Source: Oscillospiraceae bacterium
GTDB taxonomy: Bacteria > Bacillota > Clostridia > Oscillospirales > Ruminococcaceae
DNA: 44,926 nt
NCBI GenBank assembly: GCA_022768545.1
Contig: JALELV010000052.1
Location: 1 to 44,926 of the forward strand
Reading direction: 5' to 3'
Part shown: in pieces, positions 25,305 through 33,621 of the stretch
How the letters are laid out: the number at the start of each line of letters is the position of its first letter
How positions within the stretch are numbered: the stretch's first letter is position 1
The notes under the pieces: model-generated
The model's input: only the letters and a program-made list of their open reading frames with translations
Databases searched by the model: none
What the model was told of the DNA's origin: nothing
Program-made: the position numbers and the translations under genes

Positions 25305-25820
25305 GTGAAAAAGAAATTTCTGGAGACGGGCAAAATCGTCACCACCCACGGTGTGGCCGGCGAGGTGCGGGTATACCCGTGGTGCGACAGCCCCGATTTT
25401 CTTCTGGATTTTGACACACTGTATCTGGAAAAGGGCAGGCGTCCGGTCCAGGTGGAAAACGCGCGGGTGCACAAAAACGTGGTGATCTTAAAGCTTGCCG
25501 GGGTGGATACCATGAACGACGCTCTGCAGCTGCGGGACAAGATCCTCTATATCGACCGGGACGACGTGGAGCTTGCGGAGGGGGAGTACTTTGTTCAGGA
25601 CCTGATGGGGCTTTCGGTGGTGGACGCCGACACCGGGCGGGAATACGGCACCCTCACCGACGTCAGCCAGACCGGCGCCAACGATGTCTATCACATCCAA
25701 AAGGACGGGGGGCCGGAGCGGCTGATCCCGGCAATCCCGGATGTGATCGTAAAAACCGATATAGAAGGCGGCAGGCTGCTGATCCGGCCGCTCAAGGGGC
25801 TGTTTGAAGATGAGGATTGA
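25305..25820 (+). CDS. rimM: Ribosome maturation factor RimM
   Basis: The 171-aa protein has the N-terminal beta-barrel ([20 protein letters not shown]) and the PRC-barrel C-domain ([34 protein letters not shown]). RimM binds S19 and is needed for 30S head assembly. The GTG start (25305) was chosen because ggaggaagg precedes it; the longer upstream frame runs through the stem-loop and looks non-coding. The last codons overlap the start of trmD by 11 nt, so the pair is translationally coupled. Confidence 0.95.
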   Translation: MKKKFLETGKIVTTHGVAGEVRVYPWCDSPDFLLDFDTLYLEKGRRPVQVENARVHKNVVILKLAGVDTMNDALQLRDKILYIDRDDVELAEGEYFVQDLMGLSVVDADTGREYGTLTDVSQTGANDVYHIQKDGGPERLIPAIPDVIVKTDIEGGRLLIRPLKGLFEDED

Positions 25821-27003
25821 CATCATGACCCTGTTCCCGGAGCTCTGCGACACCGTCCTGGGCACGAGCATCCTGGGCCGGGCGCGGGCGGCGGGCAAGC
25901 TGACCGTGTGCTGCCACAACATCCGGGATTACAGCGGTGACCCCAAATACCACCGGGTGGACGACACCCCCTACGGCGGCGGGATGGGCATGGTGATGCA
26001 GGCGGAGCCCATTTTCCGCTGTTATGAGGCGGTGTGCGGGCAGCTGGAAGGCAAAAAGCCTCATGTGATCTACCTCTCGCCCCAGGGCTCCGTGCTGACC
26101 CAGCAGCGGGCGCTGGAGCTCTCCCGCATGGAAAGCCTGGTGCTGCTCTGCGGCCACTACGAAGGGGTGGACGAGCGCATTTTAGAGGAGATCGTGGACG
26201 AGGAGATCTCCATCGGCGACTACGTCCTCACCGGAGGGGAGCTGCCGGCCCTGGTGCTGGCGGATACGGTGGGCAGGCTCTGCCCCGGGGTGCTCTCCGA
26301 CGACGTGTGCTTTGAAGAGGAGAGCCATTTTTCCGGGCTGTTGGAGTACCCGCAGTATACACGCCCCCCCGAGTGGCGGGGGCGCACTGTACCGGCGGTG
26401 CTGCAGAGCGGCCACCACGCCAATATTCTGGCGTGGCGGCGGGAGCAGTCTCTGGAGCGGACACAGAGAAAGCGGCCGGACCTCCTGGCCTGGGCCCAGC
26501 TCACCGACGAGGACCGCAGGACCCTGCAGCGTCTGGCGGGGGAGGAAAAAAGCAGCTCTGCGGAAAGGATGTGGGCTAGGCTGGTGCGCTACCACAAGCG
26601 CTATAAGCGCCGCGCCTACAGCGTCTGGAGTTTCGGCTCCGGCCCGGAGGAGGCCGACGAGCTGTCCTCTCTGGTGCGGCGGGGCATCAAGAAAGCCACC
26701 GCTTCCGCGCTGGAACTCTATGAGCACCGGGGGGAGCCGGTGCCGCAGCCGGGGGATCTCTCCGTGATCCTAGATGGGTCGGGTGAGGCCGCCTGCGTGA
26801 TCGAGACGGTCTCGGTCTCCATCCTGCCGTTTGATGAAGTGACAGAGGAGTTTGCCGCACTGGAGGGGGAGGGAGACCGCTCTTTGGCGCACTGGAAAGC
26901 GGTGCACGAAGGCTTTTTTCAAAAGGAGTACGCCGCGGAGGGCCTTGCGTTTTCCACCGGCATCCCCGTGGTGTGTGAAGAATTCCGCGTGATCTTTCGG
27001 TAG
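25810..27003 (+). CDS. trmD: TrmD tRNA (guanine37-N1)-methyltransferase fused to a C-terminal ASCH domain
   Basis: The 397-aa protein joins two domains in one uninterrupted frame. Residues 1 to about 242 are a complete TrmD: the knotted SAM site (YLSPQG 88-93, [10 protein letters not shown] 114-123, [14 protein letters not shown] 135-148), [11 protein letters not shown] and the tRNA-binding C-domain ending [21 protein letters not shown]. After a short linker (about 243-253) comes an ASCH domain (254-397): [16 protein letters not shown], a [10 protein letters not shown] motif with the KxxT pair of ASCH amidohydrolases, [17 protein letters not shown] and a C-terminal [13 protein letters not shown]. 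TrmD methylates G37 of tRNAs to stop frameshifting. ASCH domains are PUA-like; the E. coli one (YqfB) hydrolyses N4-acetylcytidine. Normal TrmD ends near 240-250 residues. The start is ATG 25810; TTG 25804 adds only two residues. Confidence 0.93.
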   Translation: MRIDIMTLFPELCDTVLGTSILGRARAAGKLTVCCHNIRDYSGDPKYHRVDDTPYGGGMGMVMQAEPIFRCYEAVCGQLEGKKPHVIYLSPQGSVLTQQRALELSRMESLVLLCGHYEGVDERILEEIVDEEISIGDYVLTGGELPALVLADTVGRLCPGVLSDDVCFEEESHFSGLLEYPQYTRPPEWRGRTVPAVLQSGHHANILAWRREQSLERTQRKRPDLLAWAQLTDEDRRTLQRLAGEEKSSSAERMWARLVRYHKRYKRRAYSVWSFGSGPEEADELSSLVRRGIKKATASALELYEHRGEPVPQPGDLSVILDGSGEAACVIETVSVSILPFDEVTEEFAALEGEGDRSLAHWKAVHEGFFQKEYAAEGLAFSTGIPVVCEEFRVIFR

Positions 27004-27151
27004 CCGGAAAACTGGAAATTTTTTGAAGATTTTGTAAAAACGTGGGAAAGCCCGCCGGAATATGTTATACTGGTTGCAGACCGTGCCTGTAAAACGAACT
27101 GGCGCCAGGAAGTGTACCCGCGCCGAGGACTAAGGAAATCGAGGGGTTCTT
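27004..27151. other. Gap after trmD; rplS not present
   Basis: In many Firmicutes rplS (L19) follows trmD. Here only a short gap with a TATACT box (27066-27071; weak -35) precedes an unrelated membrane protein gene. Confidence 0.5.
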
Positions 27152-27685
27152 TTGAAAATTGCTGCTTCTGTTTATCTGCTTTTGATCGCGGCGGAAAAGC
27201 TCACCGCCGGGTGTGTCACCCTTTTCTCCGGCTCTATGATCCCGCTGAGCGTCACCGCGGGTGCGCTGGTGCTGGGTGCCGGGGCCGCGGCGGCAGCCGC
27301 GCTCATGCTGTCCGGCCGGGCCGGAACGCGGTTGGCGGGGCTGTTTTTTGTGGTTCAGATCCTTCTGACGCTCTCTTCCATTTTTTATATGGCCCTTGCG
27401 GTGCCGGTGGATATTACGCTGCAGGATACCGCCGTTACGGGAAACTTTTTTGAGGTCCTTGTGGCGGCCGTCTTTCTGTTTATGATGGTCCGGCAGAAAA
27501 AATATGTCCGCATCCGCACATCCCGGGAAGAAGAGCCCCGGGTGGTGGCCGCCACGACCCACCGGGACGAGGATATTCTTCCGGTGGACACACTGGAAAG
27601 GCCCGGCCGGGAGGCGCCGGGGGAACGGAAAAAATATGTATCGGTCAAAGACCGGCCGTCCGGCCCTTCCCCAAAAAGGCGCTGA
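27152..27685 (+). CDS. Small four-helix membrane protein of unknown function
   Basis: The 177-aa protein has about four hydrophobic segments (residues 4-24, 30-52, 60-84 and 90-113), then a charged Arg/Glu/Pro-rich cytoplasmic-type tail (residues 115-177). It is not recognised. The start is TTG 27152 with gagggg 4-9 nt before it; a putative -10 box (TATACT) lies 80 nt upstream. A terminator follows directly. Function cannot be inferred from the neighbours. Confidence 0.6.
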   Translation: MKIAASVYLLLIAAEKLTAGCVTLFSGSMIPLSVTAGALVLGAGAAAAAALMLSGRAGTRLAGLFFVVQILLTLSSIFYMALAVPVDITLQDTAVTGNFFEVLVAAVFLFMMVRQKKYVRIRTSREEEPRVVAATTHRDEDILPVDTLERPGREAPGERKKYVSVKDRPSGPSPKRR

Positions 27686-27700
27686 ACAGACAGTCTGAGA

Positions 27701-27729
27701 AACAGGTCCCCTTGGGGGCCTGTTTTTTT
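27701..27729 (+). terminator. Rho-independent terminator
   Basis: The stem aacaggtcccc / gggggcctgtt around tt is followed by a T-run. Confidence 0.85.
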
Positions 27730-27799
27730 GCGGCGTTCTTCACCCCTTTTCCCCCCATTTCATACAATGAAAGCAGTACGATAAAAAGGGAGGGTGCGT

Positions 27800-28153
27800 A
27801 TGCTGCAAGGTTTTTTTGGGATATTGGCGGCAGTCCTTGCCGCCGTGGGGGTGGTACAGGTGATCTGCGCCGCCGTTTCGGCGATACTGGAGCCGGGGAA
27901 AAAGCCGGAAAGCCTGCTGGTGGTCCCCATAGACGGCCGGGTGGACAACGTGGAACAGCTGCTCCGGTACGCCCGGTACACGGCGGAGCGCGGCCCCTCA
28001 GGGTGCAGGCTTTTCCTGCTGGACCTCGGCATGGAACCGGAGGCGCTGGAGATCTGCCGCCGGTTCCTGCGGGAAAGCCCAGGGATGCTGCTGGGAACAG
28101 AGGAGGAGCTGCTCCGCCGTCTGCGAAAGCGGAGGGGCGCCGCGGGGAAATAG
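27800..28153 (+). CDS. Small membrane-anchored protein of unknown function
   Basis: The 117-aa protein has one N-terminal hydrophobic helix (residues 4-28), then a soluble part (ESLLVVPIDGRVDNVEQLLR onward) with an alternating alpha/beta look and a basic tail (LRRLRKRRG). It is not recognised. ATG 27800 has agggagg 6 nt upstream. A perfect hairpin lies 40 nt past the stop. The basic tail would fit contact with the membrane or nucleic acid, but nothing more can be said. Confidence 0.6.
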   Translation: MLQGFFGILAAVLAAVGVVQVICAAVSAILEPGKKPESLLVVPIDGRVDNVEQLLRYARYTAERGPSGCRLFLLDLGMEPEALEICRRFLRESPGMLLGTEEELLRRLRKRRGAAGK

Positions 28154-28192
28154 AGGGGAAGGAGCGCAGAAGGGGAAAAGAAACGGAGGCAT

Positions 28193-28223
28193 TTCCGGCC
28201 CCGGCTTGCCGCCGGGGCCGGAA
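28193..28223 (+). terminator. Perfect 12-bp hairpin, possible terminator without T-run
   Basis: Arms ttccggccccgg / ccggggccggaa flank the loop cttgccg, between the small membrane-protein gene and recD2. The downstream tgttgt is a poor T-tract. Confidence 0.45.
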
Positions 28224-28291
28224 TGTTGTACACTAAAGGAAAACAGGCCCTGCCCGGCGCGGGGCGAAAACCGGATTCGGGGGAAGAGCCA

Positions 28292-30514
28292 ATGGAAGCC
28301 AGGCAGCTGGAAAAGCTGGAGGGCACGGTGGAGCACATCGTGTACCGAAAAGAGGACAGCGGGTTCACCGTTTTGGAGCTGGCCGCGGAGGACGAGCTTG
28401 TCACCGTGGTGGGGGAGATGGTGAGCGTGGGGGAGGGGGAAGAGCTCTCTCTGCTGGGCAGCTACAGCAACCACCCGAGCTACGGGGTGCAGTTCCGGGC
28501 GGAGGTGTGCGAACGCCGGCTGCCGGTGACCGCCAACGCCATTTTAAAATATCTCTCCTCCGGTGCGGTCAGAGGTGTGGGGCCGGTGCTGGCCCGGCGG
28601 CTGGTGGAGGCCTTTGGAGACGACACCCTGGAGGCCATGGAATCCCATCCGGAGCTGCTTTCCCGCGTCAAGGGCATCTCGCCCAAAAAGGCGGCGGAGA
28701 TCGCGGGGGAGTTTCGCCGTATCTACGGGGTGCGTACTCTCATGGCCTTTTTGGCCAAATACCAGGTCCATCCCACCGCCTGCGTGCGCATCTGGAAAAA
28801 ATGGGGGGACGCCTCCAGTGAAATGATCCGCTCCAACCCTTATTTTTTGACTTCGCCGGATATCGGTCTGGGCTTTGAGCGGGCGGACGCCATTGCCAGA
28901 AGCCTGGGGTTTGACCTCTCCGATGCCCGCCGGGCCCGGGCGGGGCTTTTATACGTGCTGCGGCACAACCTTACAACCGGGCACACCTGCCTGCCCGCGG
29001 GGGCGCTGCAAAAAGCCGCGGGAAACCTGCTTCAGACAGAGAGCTGGGCCCCGGACGGGGACCGGCTGGAGGAGGAAATGAAAAACCTCGCCTCGGAGGA
29101 GGAGATCTTTATCCGGGAGGCGGAGGGGCAGGACTTTGCATTCCTGCCGGAATATTATTTGGCGGAGCGCTTTATTGCCGAGCGCATTGCCCTGATGCTG
29201 ATGGCCCATCCAGATATGGGGGAGGACTGCAGCCGCCAGATCGACCTTTTGGAGCAGCAGCAGGGCATCTCCTACGCAAAGCTTCAGCGCAAGGCGGTGT
29301 CGGCGGCGCTCTCCAGCGGGGCATTTATCCTCACCGGGGGCCCCGGCACCGGCAAGACCACTGCGATCAACGCCATTCTGGAGCTTTTGGAGCAGATGGG
29401 GGAGAGCGTGGCCCTGGCGGCCCCCACCGGCCGGGCGGCCAAGCGCATGAGCGAGCTCACCGGCCGGGAGGCAAAGACCATCCACCGTCTTTTGGAGGTG
29501 GACTACCGGGCCGGGGAGAGTATCACCTTTAAACACAACGAGAAAAACCCCCTCAAGGCGGACGCTGTGGTGGTGGACGAGATGTCCATGGTGGACACCA
29601 TGCTCTTTTCCCAGCTGCTGCGGGCCATGAAGCCCACAGCCCGCATCGTCATGGTGGGGGATACCGACCAGCTGCCCTCGGTGGGGGCCGGCAATGTGCT
29701 CAAGGACCTGATCCAGGCGGAGCTGGTGCCTACCGTGCATCTGCAGGAGATCTTCCGTCAGGCGGCCGAGAGCCTGATCGTCACCAACGCCCACACCATC
29801 GTGGGCGGGGAGGCCCCCGACCTGTCCCGCCGGGACGGAGACTTTTTCTTTCTGCCGGGCGGCGGGTATGAACAGACCGCCGCCACCATCACCGACCTTG
29901 TTGTCCGGCGGCTGCCCGCGCGGTACGGGTACTCTTCCACCGGGGATATTCAGGTGCTTTCCCCCACACGGCTGGGGCCCCTGGGCACGGGGGAATTAAA
30001 CCTGCGGCTGCAGCGCGCGCTGAACCCTAAGGCGCCGGGCAGACGGGAGATGAAAAGCATGGCCGCCGTCTTCCGGGAGGGGGACAAGGTGATGCAGACC
30101 CGGAACAACTACGATATCGTCTGGACAAAGGAGGACGGGGAGAACGGCGTGGGCGTCTACAACGGGGATATCGGCGAGATCCTCGCCATCGACCCGGCGG
30201 CCCAGGGGATGACCATTCGCTTTGACGACCGGACGGCGGAATATTCCTTTGACATGGCGGCGGAGCTGGAGCTTGCCTATGCGGTGACGGTGCACAAAAG
30301 TCAGGGAAGTGAGTTCGAGTGTGTGATCCTGGCGCTGGGGGCGCCCAGCCGAAAGCTTTACTACCGCAACCTGTTGTATACCGGCGTCACCCGGGCAAAA
30401 AAACTGCTGATCCTCATCGGGGACGGCCGGGCGGTGCCGTTTATGGTGGAGAACAACCGCAAGACCCTTCGCTACACCGCCCTGAGGGCCTTTTTGAAGG
30501 GGGAGATCGAATGA
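28292..30514 (+). CDS. recD2: RecD2-type SF1B DNA helicase
   Basis: The 740-aa 5'-3' helicase used in DNA repair and replication-fork maintenance has an N-terminal OB-like/helix-hairpin region (KGISPKKAAEI), Walker A GGPGTGKTT, motif II VVVDEMSMVD, motif III GDTDQLPSVGAGNVL and a C-terminal YAVTVHKSQGSEFE plus YTGVTRAKK. RecD2 proteins occur in species lacking RecBC, and length is normal. ATG 28292 has a gggggaagag site; the track of upstream codons runs through the hairpin. The stop overlaps the comF start (ATGA). Confidence 0.94.
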   Translation: MEARQLEKLEGTVEHIVYRKEDSGFTVLELAAEDELVTVVGEMVSVGEGEELSLLGSYSNHPSYGVQFRAEVCERRLPVTANAILKYLSSGAVRGVGPVLARRLVEAFGDDTLEAMESHPELLSRVKGISPKKAAEIAGEFRRIYGVRTLMAFLAKYQVHPTACVRIWKKWGDASSEMIRSNPYFLTSPDIGLGFERADAIARSLGFDLSDARRARAGLLYVLRHNLTTGHTCLPAGALQKAAGNLLQTESWAPDGDRLEEEMKNLASEEEIFIREAEGQDFAFLPEYYLAERFIAERIALMLMAHPDMGEDCSRQIDLLEQQQGISYAKLQRKAVSAALSSGAFILTGGPGTGKTTAINAILELLEQMGESVALAAPTGRAAKRMSELTGREAKTIHRLLEVDYRAGESITFKHNEKNPLKADAVVVDEMSMVDTMLFSQLLRAMKPTARIVMVGDTDQLPSVGAGNVLKDLIQAELVPTVHLQEIFRQAAESLIVTNAHTIVGGEAPDLSRRDGDFFFLPGGGYEQTAATITDLVVRRLPARYGYSSTGDIQVLSPTRLGPLGTGELNLRLQRALNPKAPGRREMKSMAAVFREGDKVMQTRNNYDIVWTKEDGENGVGVYNGDIGEILAIDPAAQGMTIRFDDRTAEYSFDMAAELELAYAVTVHKSQGSEFECVILALGAPSRKLYYRNLLYTGVTRAKKLLILIGDGRAVPFMVENNRKTLRYTALRAFLKGEIE

Positions 30515-31227
30515 CTTCGCCCGCGCTGCAAAAGCTGATGGACCTACTGTTTCCGCCCCGGTGCCTTGTCTGCGGAGCCGCGGGAGAGCCCCTGTGCCAA
30601 AGCTGCCGGAAGGGGCTGCGTGCGGTGGAGGAGAGGGCCTGCCCTTTCTGCGGGAGGGGAAAGGCCCTCTGCCGATGCGATTATGGGAAAGATTTTTTAT
30701 TTGAAAGAACCGTCTCCCAGTGGTATTATACAGAGAGCGGGGCAGCACTGATCCAGAATTTTAAATTTAAAGCCCGGAAGGACGCCTACGACCTGGTGCT
30801 GGGGCCGGCCTTTGAGAGCCGGGTACTGCGGGAATACGGAGGGCTTGGGGCGGATTATATCGTCCCGGTCCCCATGTACCGCGGCGAGGCCCGCCGCCGG
30901 GGGTTCTGCCACGCGGAATATATTGCCCGCTCCCTGGGAAAGGCAATGGGGATCCCGGTGCGGGAAGGTCTTTTGCTGCAGAGCAGAAAGAAGCTTCCGC
31001 AGCATTCTTTAAAAGGGAAGGCCCGGGCGGAAAATGTCAGAGGCATCTATCAGACATCGGACAGAGCGGATGGAGACTGCGTGCTGCTGGTGGATGACAT
31101 TGCCACGAGCTTTGCCACCCTTGGGGAGTGCGCAGGGGCCCTGCGTTCTGCCGGGGCGGACCGGGTGCTGTGCGCCGTGCCTATGACGGCGGCGCCCCTT
31201 GTGCGGGAAGTGCACCCACAGGAATAG
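30511..31227 (+). CDS. comF: ComF-family phosphoribosyltransferase-like protein
   Basis: The 238-aa protein has an N-terminal zinc finger (CLVCG-x-CQSC; CPFCG-x-CRC) and a type I PRTase domain with VLLVDDIATSFATL as the PRPP loop. ComF takes part in DNA uptake during natural transformation, though its chemistry is unknown; homologues exist in non-competent species. It overlaps recD2 by 4 nt, suggesting coupled translation and a link to DNA handling. About 30 nt after its stop comes the mreB-like gene. Confidence 0.92.
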   Translation: MTSPALQKLMDLLFPPRCLVCGAAGEPLCQSCRKGLRAVEERACPFCGRGKALCRCDYGKDFLFERTVSQWYYTESGAALIQNFKFKARKDAYDLVLGPAFESRVLREYGGLGADYIVPVPMYRGEARRRGFCHAEYIARSLGKAMGIPVREGLLLQSRKKLPQHSLKGKARAENVRGIYQTSDRADGDCVLLVDDIATSFATLGECAGALRSAGADRVLCAVPMTAAPLVREVHPQE

Positions 31228-31257
31228 AGAGAACAGCGGAGAAAAGGAGAGTTGGAT

Positions 31258-32280
31258 ATGCCGGAGAATGCGGTGGATATTGGGATCGACCTTGGCACCT
31301 CTACGGTGATCATTTATCAGAAGGGAAAGGGGATCGTGCTCAAGGAGCCCTCTGTGGTGGCGGTGGATACCCGCAGCGGCGCTGTTATCAGCGTGGGGGA
31401 AGAAGCCTTCCAGATGCTGGGGCGGACGCCGGACCGCATTCGGGCGCTGCGCCCGCTGGCGGACGGCGTGATCTCCGACTATGAGCTGTGTGAGAAAATG
31501 ATACAGTTCTTTTTGAAAAAAACCTGCGGCAGCGGGCTGCTCAAGCCCCGGGTGGCGCTGTGCGTCCCCTCCGGCATCACAGACGTGGAATCCCGCGCGG
31601 TGGTGGAAGCGGCCGCCAGCGCCGGGGCAAGGAAGGTCTATCTGATCGAGGAACCGGTGGCGGCGGCCATCGGAGCGGGAATCGACATCGAAAAGCCTCA
31701 GGGAAACATGGTGATCGATATCGGCGGCGGCACGGCGGATATCGCGGTGCTCTCCTTAAGCGGCATTGTCCAGAAGACCTCCATCAAAACCGGGGGAGAA
31801 AAGTTTGACGAAGCCATCGTGCGTTATATCCGGGACGCCCGGGGAGTGCTGATCGGGGAAAAGATGGCGGAAAAGATCAAATGGGAGATTGGCTCTGTAG
31901 ACCCGGACGCCGAGGATAAAACGGCGGTGTACAAGGGGCGGAACCTCCGCACCGGCCTGCCCTGCAAGGGCGAGGTCGGCCGCTTTGAGCTGCGGGACTG
32001 CCTGACGGAGCTGGCCAACCAGATCATCTGGAGCGCCCAGGCAGTTATGGAAAAGACCCCGCCGGAGCTGGTGGGAGATATTTTGGTGGGAGGTGTGGTC
32101 ATGACCGGAGGCGGCTGCAAGCTTCACGGCCTGGAAAAGCTGGCAAGTTTACGGCTCAAAACCGAGGCGCGGCTGGCCGAGAACCCTGAGGAATGTGTGG
32201 CCATCGGCACCGGAAGATCCTTTGAATATCTGGATAAGCTGTCCGACGGTTTTATCACCTCCGCCACCTACCGCCACTGA
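31258..32280 (+). CDS. MreB/Mbl-family actin-like protein
   Basis: The 340-aa actin-like filament protein has phosphate 1 GIDLGTSTV, connect 1/adenosine regions IDIGGGTADIAVLS and GGVVMTGGGCKL, and typical MreB blocks ALCVPSGITDVESRAV, LIEEPVAAAIGAGI and KIKWEIGSVDP. It orients cell-wall synthesis along the membrane. The usual mreC-mreD partners are absent, which fits an Mbl/MreBH-like paralogue. ATG 31258 has aggagag upstream. A strong terminator follows. Confidence 0.92.
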   Translation: MPENAVDIGIDLGTSTVIIYQKGKGIVLKEPSVVAVDTRSGAVISVGEEAFQMLGRTPDRIRALRPLADGVISDYELCEKMIQFFLKKTCGSGLLKPRVALCVPSGITDVESRAVVEAAASAGARKVYLIEEPVAAAIGAGIDIEKPQGNMVIDIGGGTADIAVLSLSGIVQKTSIKTGGEKFDEAIVRYIRDARGVLIGEKMAEKIKWEIGSVDPDAEDKTAVYKGRNLRTGLPCKGEVGRFELRDCLTELANQIIWSAQAVMEKTPPELVGDILVGGVVMTGGGCKLHGLEKLASLRLKTEARLAENPEECVAIGTGRSFEYLDKLSDGFITSATYRH

Positions 32281-32300
32281 GCGGGCTCTTTTCAAACCCT

Positions 32301-32338
32301 TCCGCCGAAGGCCGATATGGGCCTTTGGCGGATTTTTT
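32301..32338 (+). terminator. Rho-independent terminator after the MreB-like gene
   Basis: The stem tccgccgaaggcc / ggcctttggcgga is followed by six Ts. Confidence 0.85.
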
Positions 32339-32428
32339 ACCGGATATTTTATGTTCTTCTGTGTTTACCGGGGCGCTTTTGGGAAAGAATATGAAAAACA
32401 GCCTGTAGGTAAAAAGGAGAGGATGCGG

Positions 32429-32614
32429 ATGGCGGCGCTCACCGTCCGGGAGCTGGAGGCTCTGGAGCAGCAGCTGGACCGGGAGATGATCCTGGCGGAG
32501 AGGTCGAAGGCCTGTGCGGCTGCGGCGGAGGATCCCCAGATCCGGACCCGGCTGGAGCAGGCGGCGGCCTGCCACCGAAGGCATTTTGGCAGACTTCTCC
32601 GCCTGCTGGATTGA
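32429..32614 (+). CDS. Small ferritin-like, CotF-type protein (probable spore-coat related)
   Basis: The 61-aa, all-helical protein (LTVRELEALEQQLDREMILA; DPQIRTRLEQAAACHRRHF) resembles the small CotF-like proteins that clostridia make alongside coat proteins. ATG 32429 fits an aaggag site at 9 nt better than ATG 32423 at 3 nt. Its stop is 14 nt before the next, related gene. Function, in or on the spore, is inferred from family resemblance only. Confidence 0.6.
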   Translation: MAALTVRELEALEQQLDREMILAERSKACAAAAEDPQIRTRLEQAAACHRRHFGRLLRLLD

Positions 32615-32628
32615 GGGAGGAAACGCAG

Positions 32629-32907
32629 ATGGAACAGGAGAGAGACCGCCGGATGCTGGAGGAAATTTTGGAGGAGCAGCGGGCGATCACCGATGCCTAC
32701 AACGCCTGTGCAGACCTCTGCGGCGGTGGTGCGGTTCATACGCAGATGATGAGCCTGCTGCATGAGGAACACCAGATCCAGCACGAGATCTTTGCCGAAA
32801 TCGAAAAACGGGGCTGGTACTGCGGCGAGCAGGCCGGCCGGGATGAGATAGACAGGGTGAAGAAAAAGTTTGCGGAAGAGGGGAGGCGGCTCGGCCTTCC
32901 CGATTGA
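32629..32907 (+). CDS. CotF-like spore-coat family protein
   Basis: The 92-aa two-helix protein has the CotF pattern: a first helix (EEILEEQRAITDAYNACAD), HEEHQIQHEIFAEIEKRGWY as the family's most recognisable block, and a C-terminal QAGRDEIDRVKKKFAEE. Family members sit in the spore coat in Bacillus. ATG 32629 has gggagga upstream. It forms a pair with the smaller gene before it and ends in a terminator. Moderately sure of the family. Confidence 0.7.
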   Translation: MEQERDRRMLEEILEEQRAITDAYNACADLCGGGAVHTQMMSLLHEEHQIQHEIFAEIEKRGWYCGEQAGRDEIDRVKKKFAEEGRRLGLPD

Positions 32908-32921
32908 GAGATGCTTTGAAG

Positions 32922-32963
32922 CAGGGTGCCCGCGGCGCTGAGCCTCGGCCACCCTGTTTTTTT
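32922..32963 (+). terminator. Rho-independent terminator
   Basis: The stem cagggtg / caccctg with a GC-rich loop that folds further is followed by seven Ts. Confidence 0.8.
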
Positions 32964-33078
32964 GCGCCTGTAGGGGATGGACAAAGGCGCAGTTTTCCTT
33001 AAAAAGGCCACACAAAAAAAGAAAAGAGGAAGCAACAGATTCTTTAAAATTTTTATTGCGATTTATGGCGCTTGCCAA

Positions 33079-33107
33079 TTGCTTTTTGTACCGGGATATT
33101 ATATAAT
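33079..33107 (+). promoter_or_regulatory. Promoter of the oadG-oadB operon
   Basis: TTGCTT (33079-33084) and TATAAT (33102-33107) are separated by 17 nt. Confidence 0.75.
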
Positions 33108-33176
33108 AAACGCAGTATCGTCTTGAAGGCGAAGGCGCTTTTGGGATGAAATAAAAAGAACAAAGGAGAAGAAACC

Positions 33177-33572
33177 ATGAGTGCTGAAGGTCTTTCCCTG
33201 TCCCTCAATGTTGTCGCTTCCGGCTTTCTGGTCACCTTTACCGCCCTGGTCCTGCTGATCCTGGTCATCACCGTTTTCGGCAAGATCATGACCGCGGTAA
33301 CCGGCAGAAAAGACAAAGCGTCCGGCGCCGGCACCCCTGCGGCCCCTAAAAAGGACGCGAAGCCCGCGGCTTCCGCCCCCCAGGCGGCCGTCGTCAAGGA
33401 GGATGGCATCCCCGGCGACGTCATCGCGGTGATCTCTGCCGCCGTGGCCGCCATGATGGGCGGTTCCGGCAAAGGCTTTGCCATCCGCAGCATCAAGCGC
33501 GCCCCCAAGACAAAGGAAGGCCGTCCGGCCTGGAGCATGGCTGGTCTCCAGCAGAATACGGCAGGCTTTTGA
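33177..33572 (+). CDS. OadG-family sodium-pump decarboxylase gamma subunit
   Basis: The 131-aa protein has one membrane helix (VVASGFLVTFTALVLLILVITVFGKI, about 12-37), an Ala/Pro/Lys-rich flexible linker (40-70) and a C-terminal helical part (IPGDVIAVISAAVAAMMGG, then a basic tail). This is the build of OadG/MmdD/GcdC-type small subunits that hold decarboxylase complexes together. The second half (KGFAIRSIKRA) is typical of clostridial members. ATG 33177 has aaggag at 8 nt. It is followed 49 nt later by the beta-subunit gene. Confidence 0.82.
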   Translation: MSAEGLSLSLNVVASGFLVTFTALVLLILVITVFGKIMTAVTGRKDKASGAGTPAAPKKDAKPAASAPQAAVVKEDGIPGDVIAVISAAVAAMMGGSGKGFAIRSIKRAPKTKEGRPAWSMAGLQQNTAGF

Positions 33573-33621
33573 GCATTACCGGCTGCCGACAGCCTGATCA
33601 TCAACAGAAAGGACGGATTCT

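Noticed and set aside
28193-28223. Perfect hairpin as an insertion-sequence end
   Set aside because: There is only one copy, no transposase nearby and no target duplication seen.
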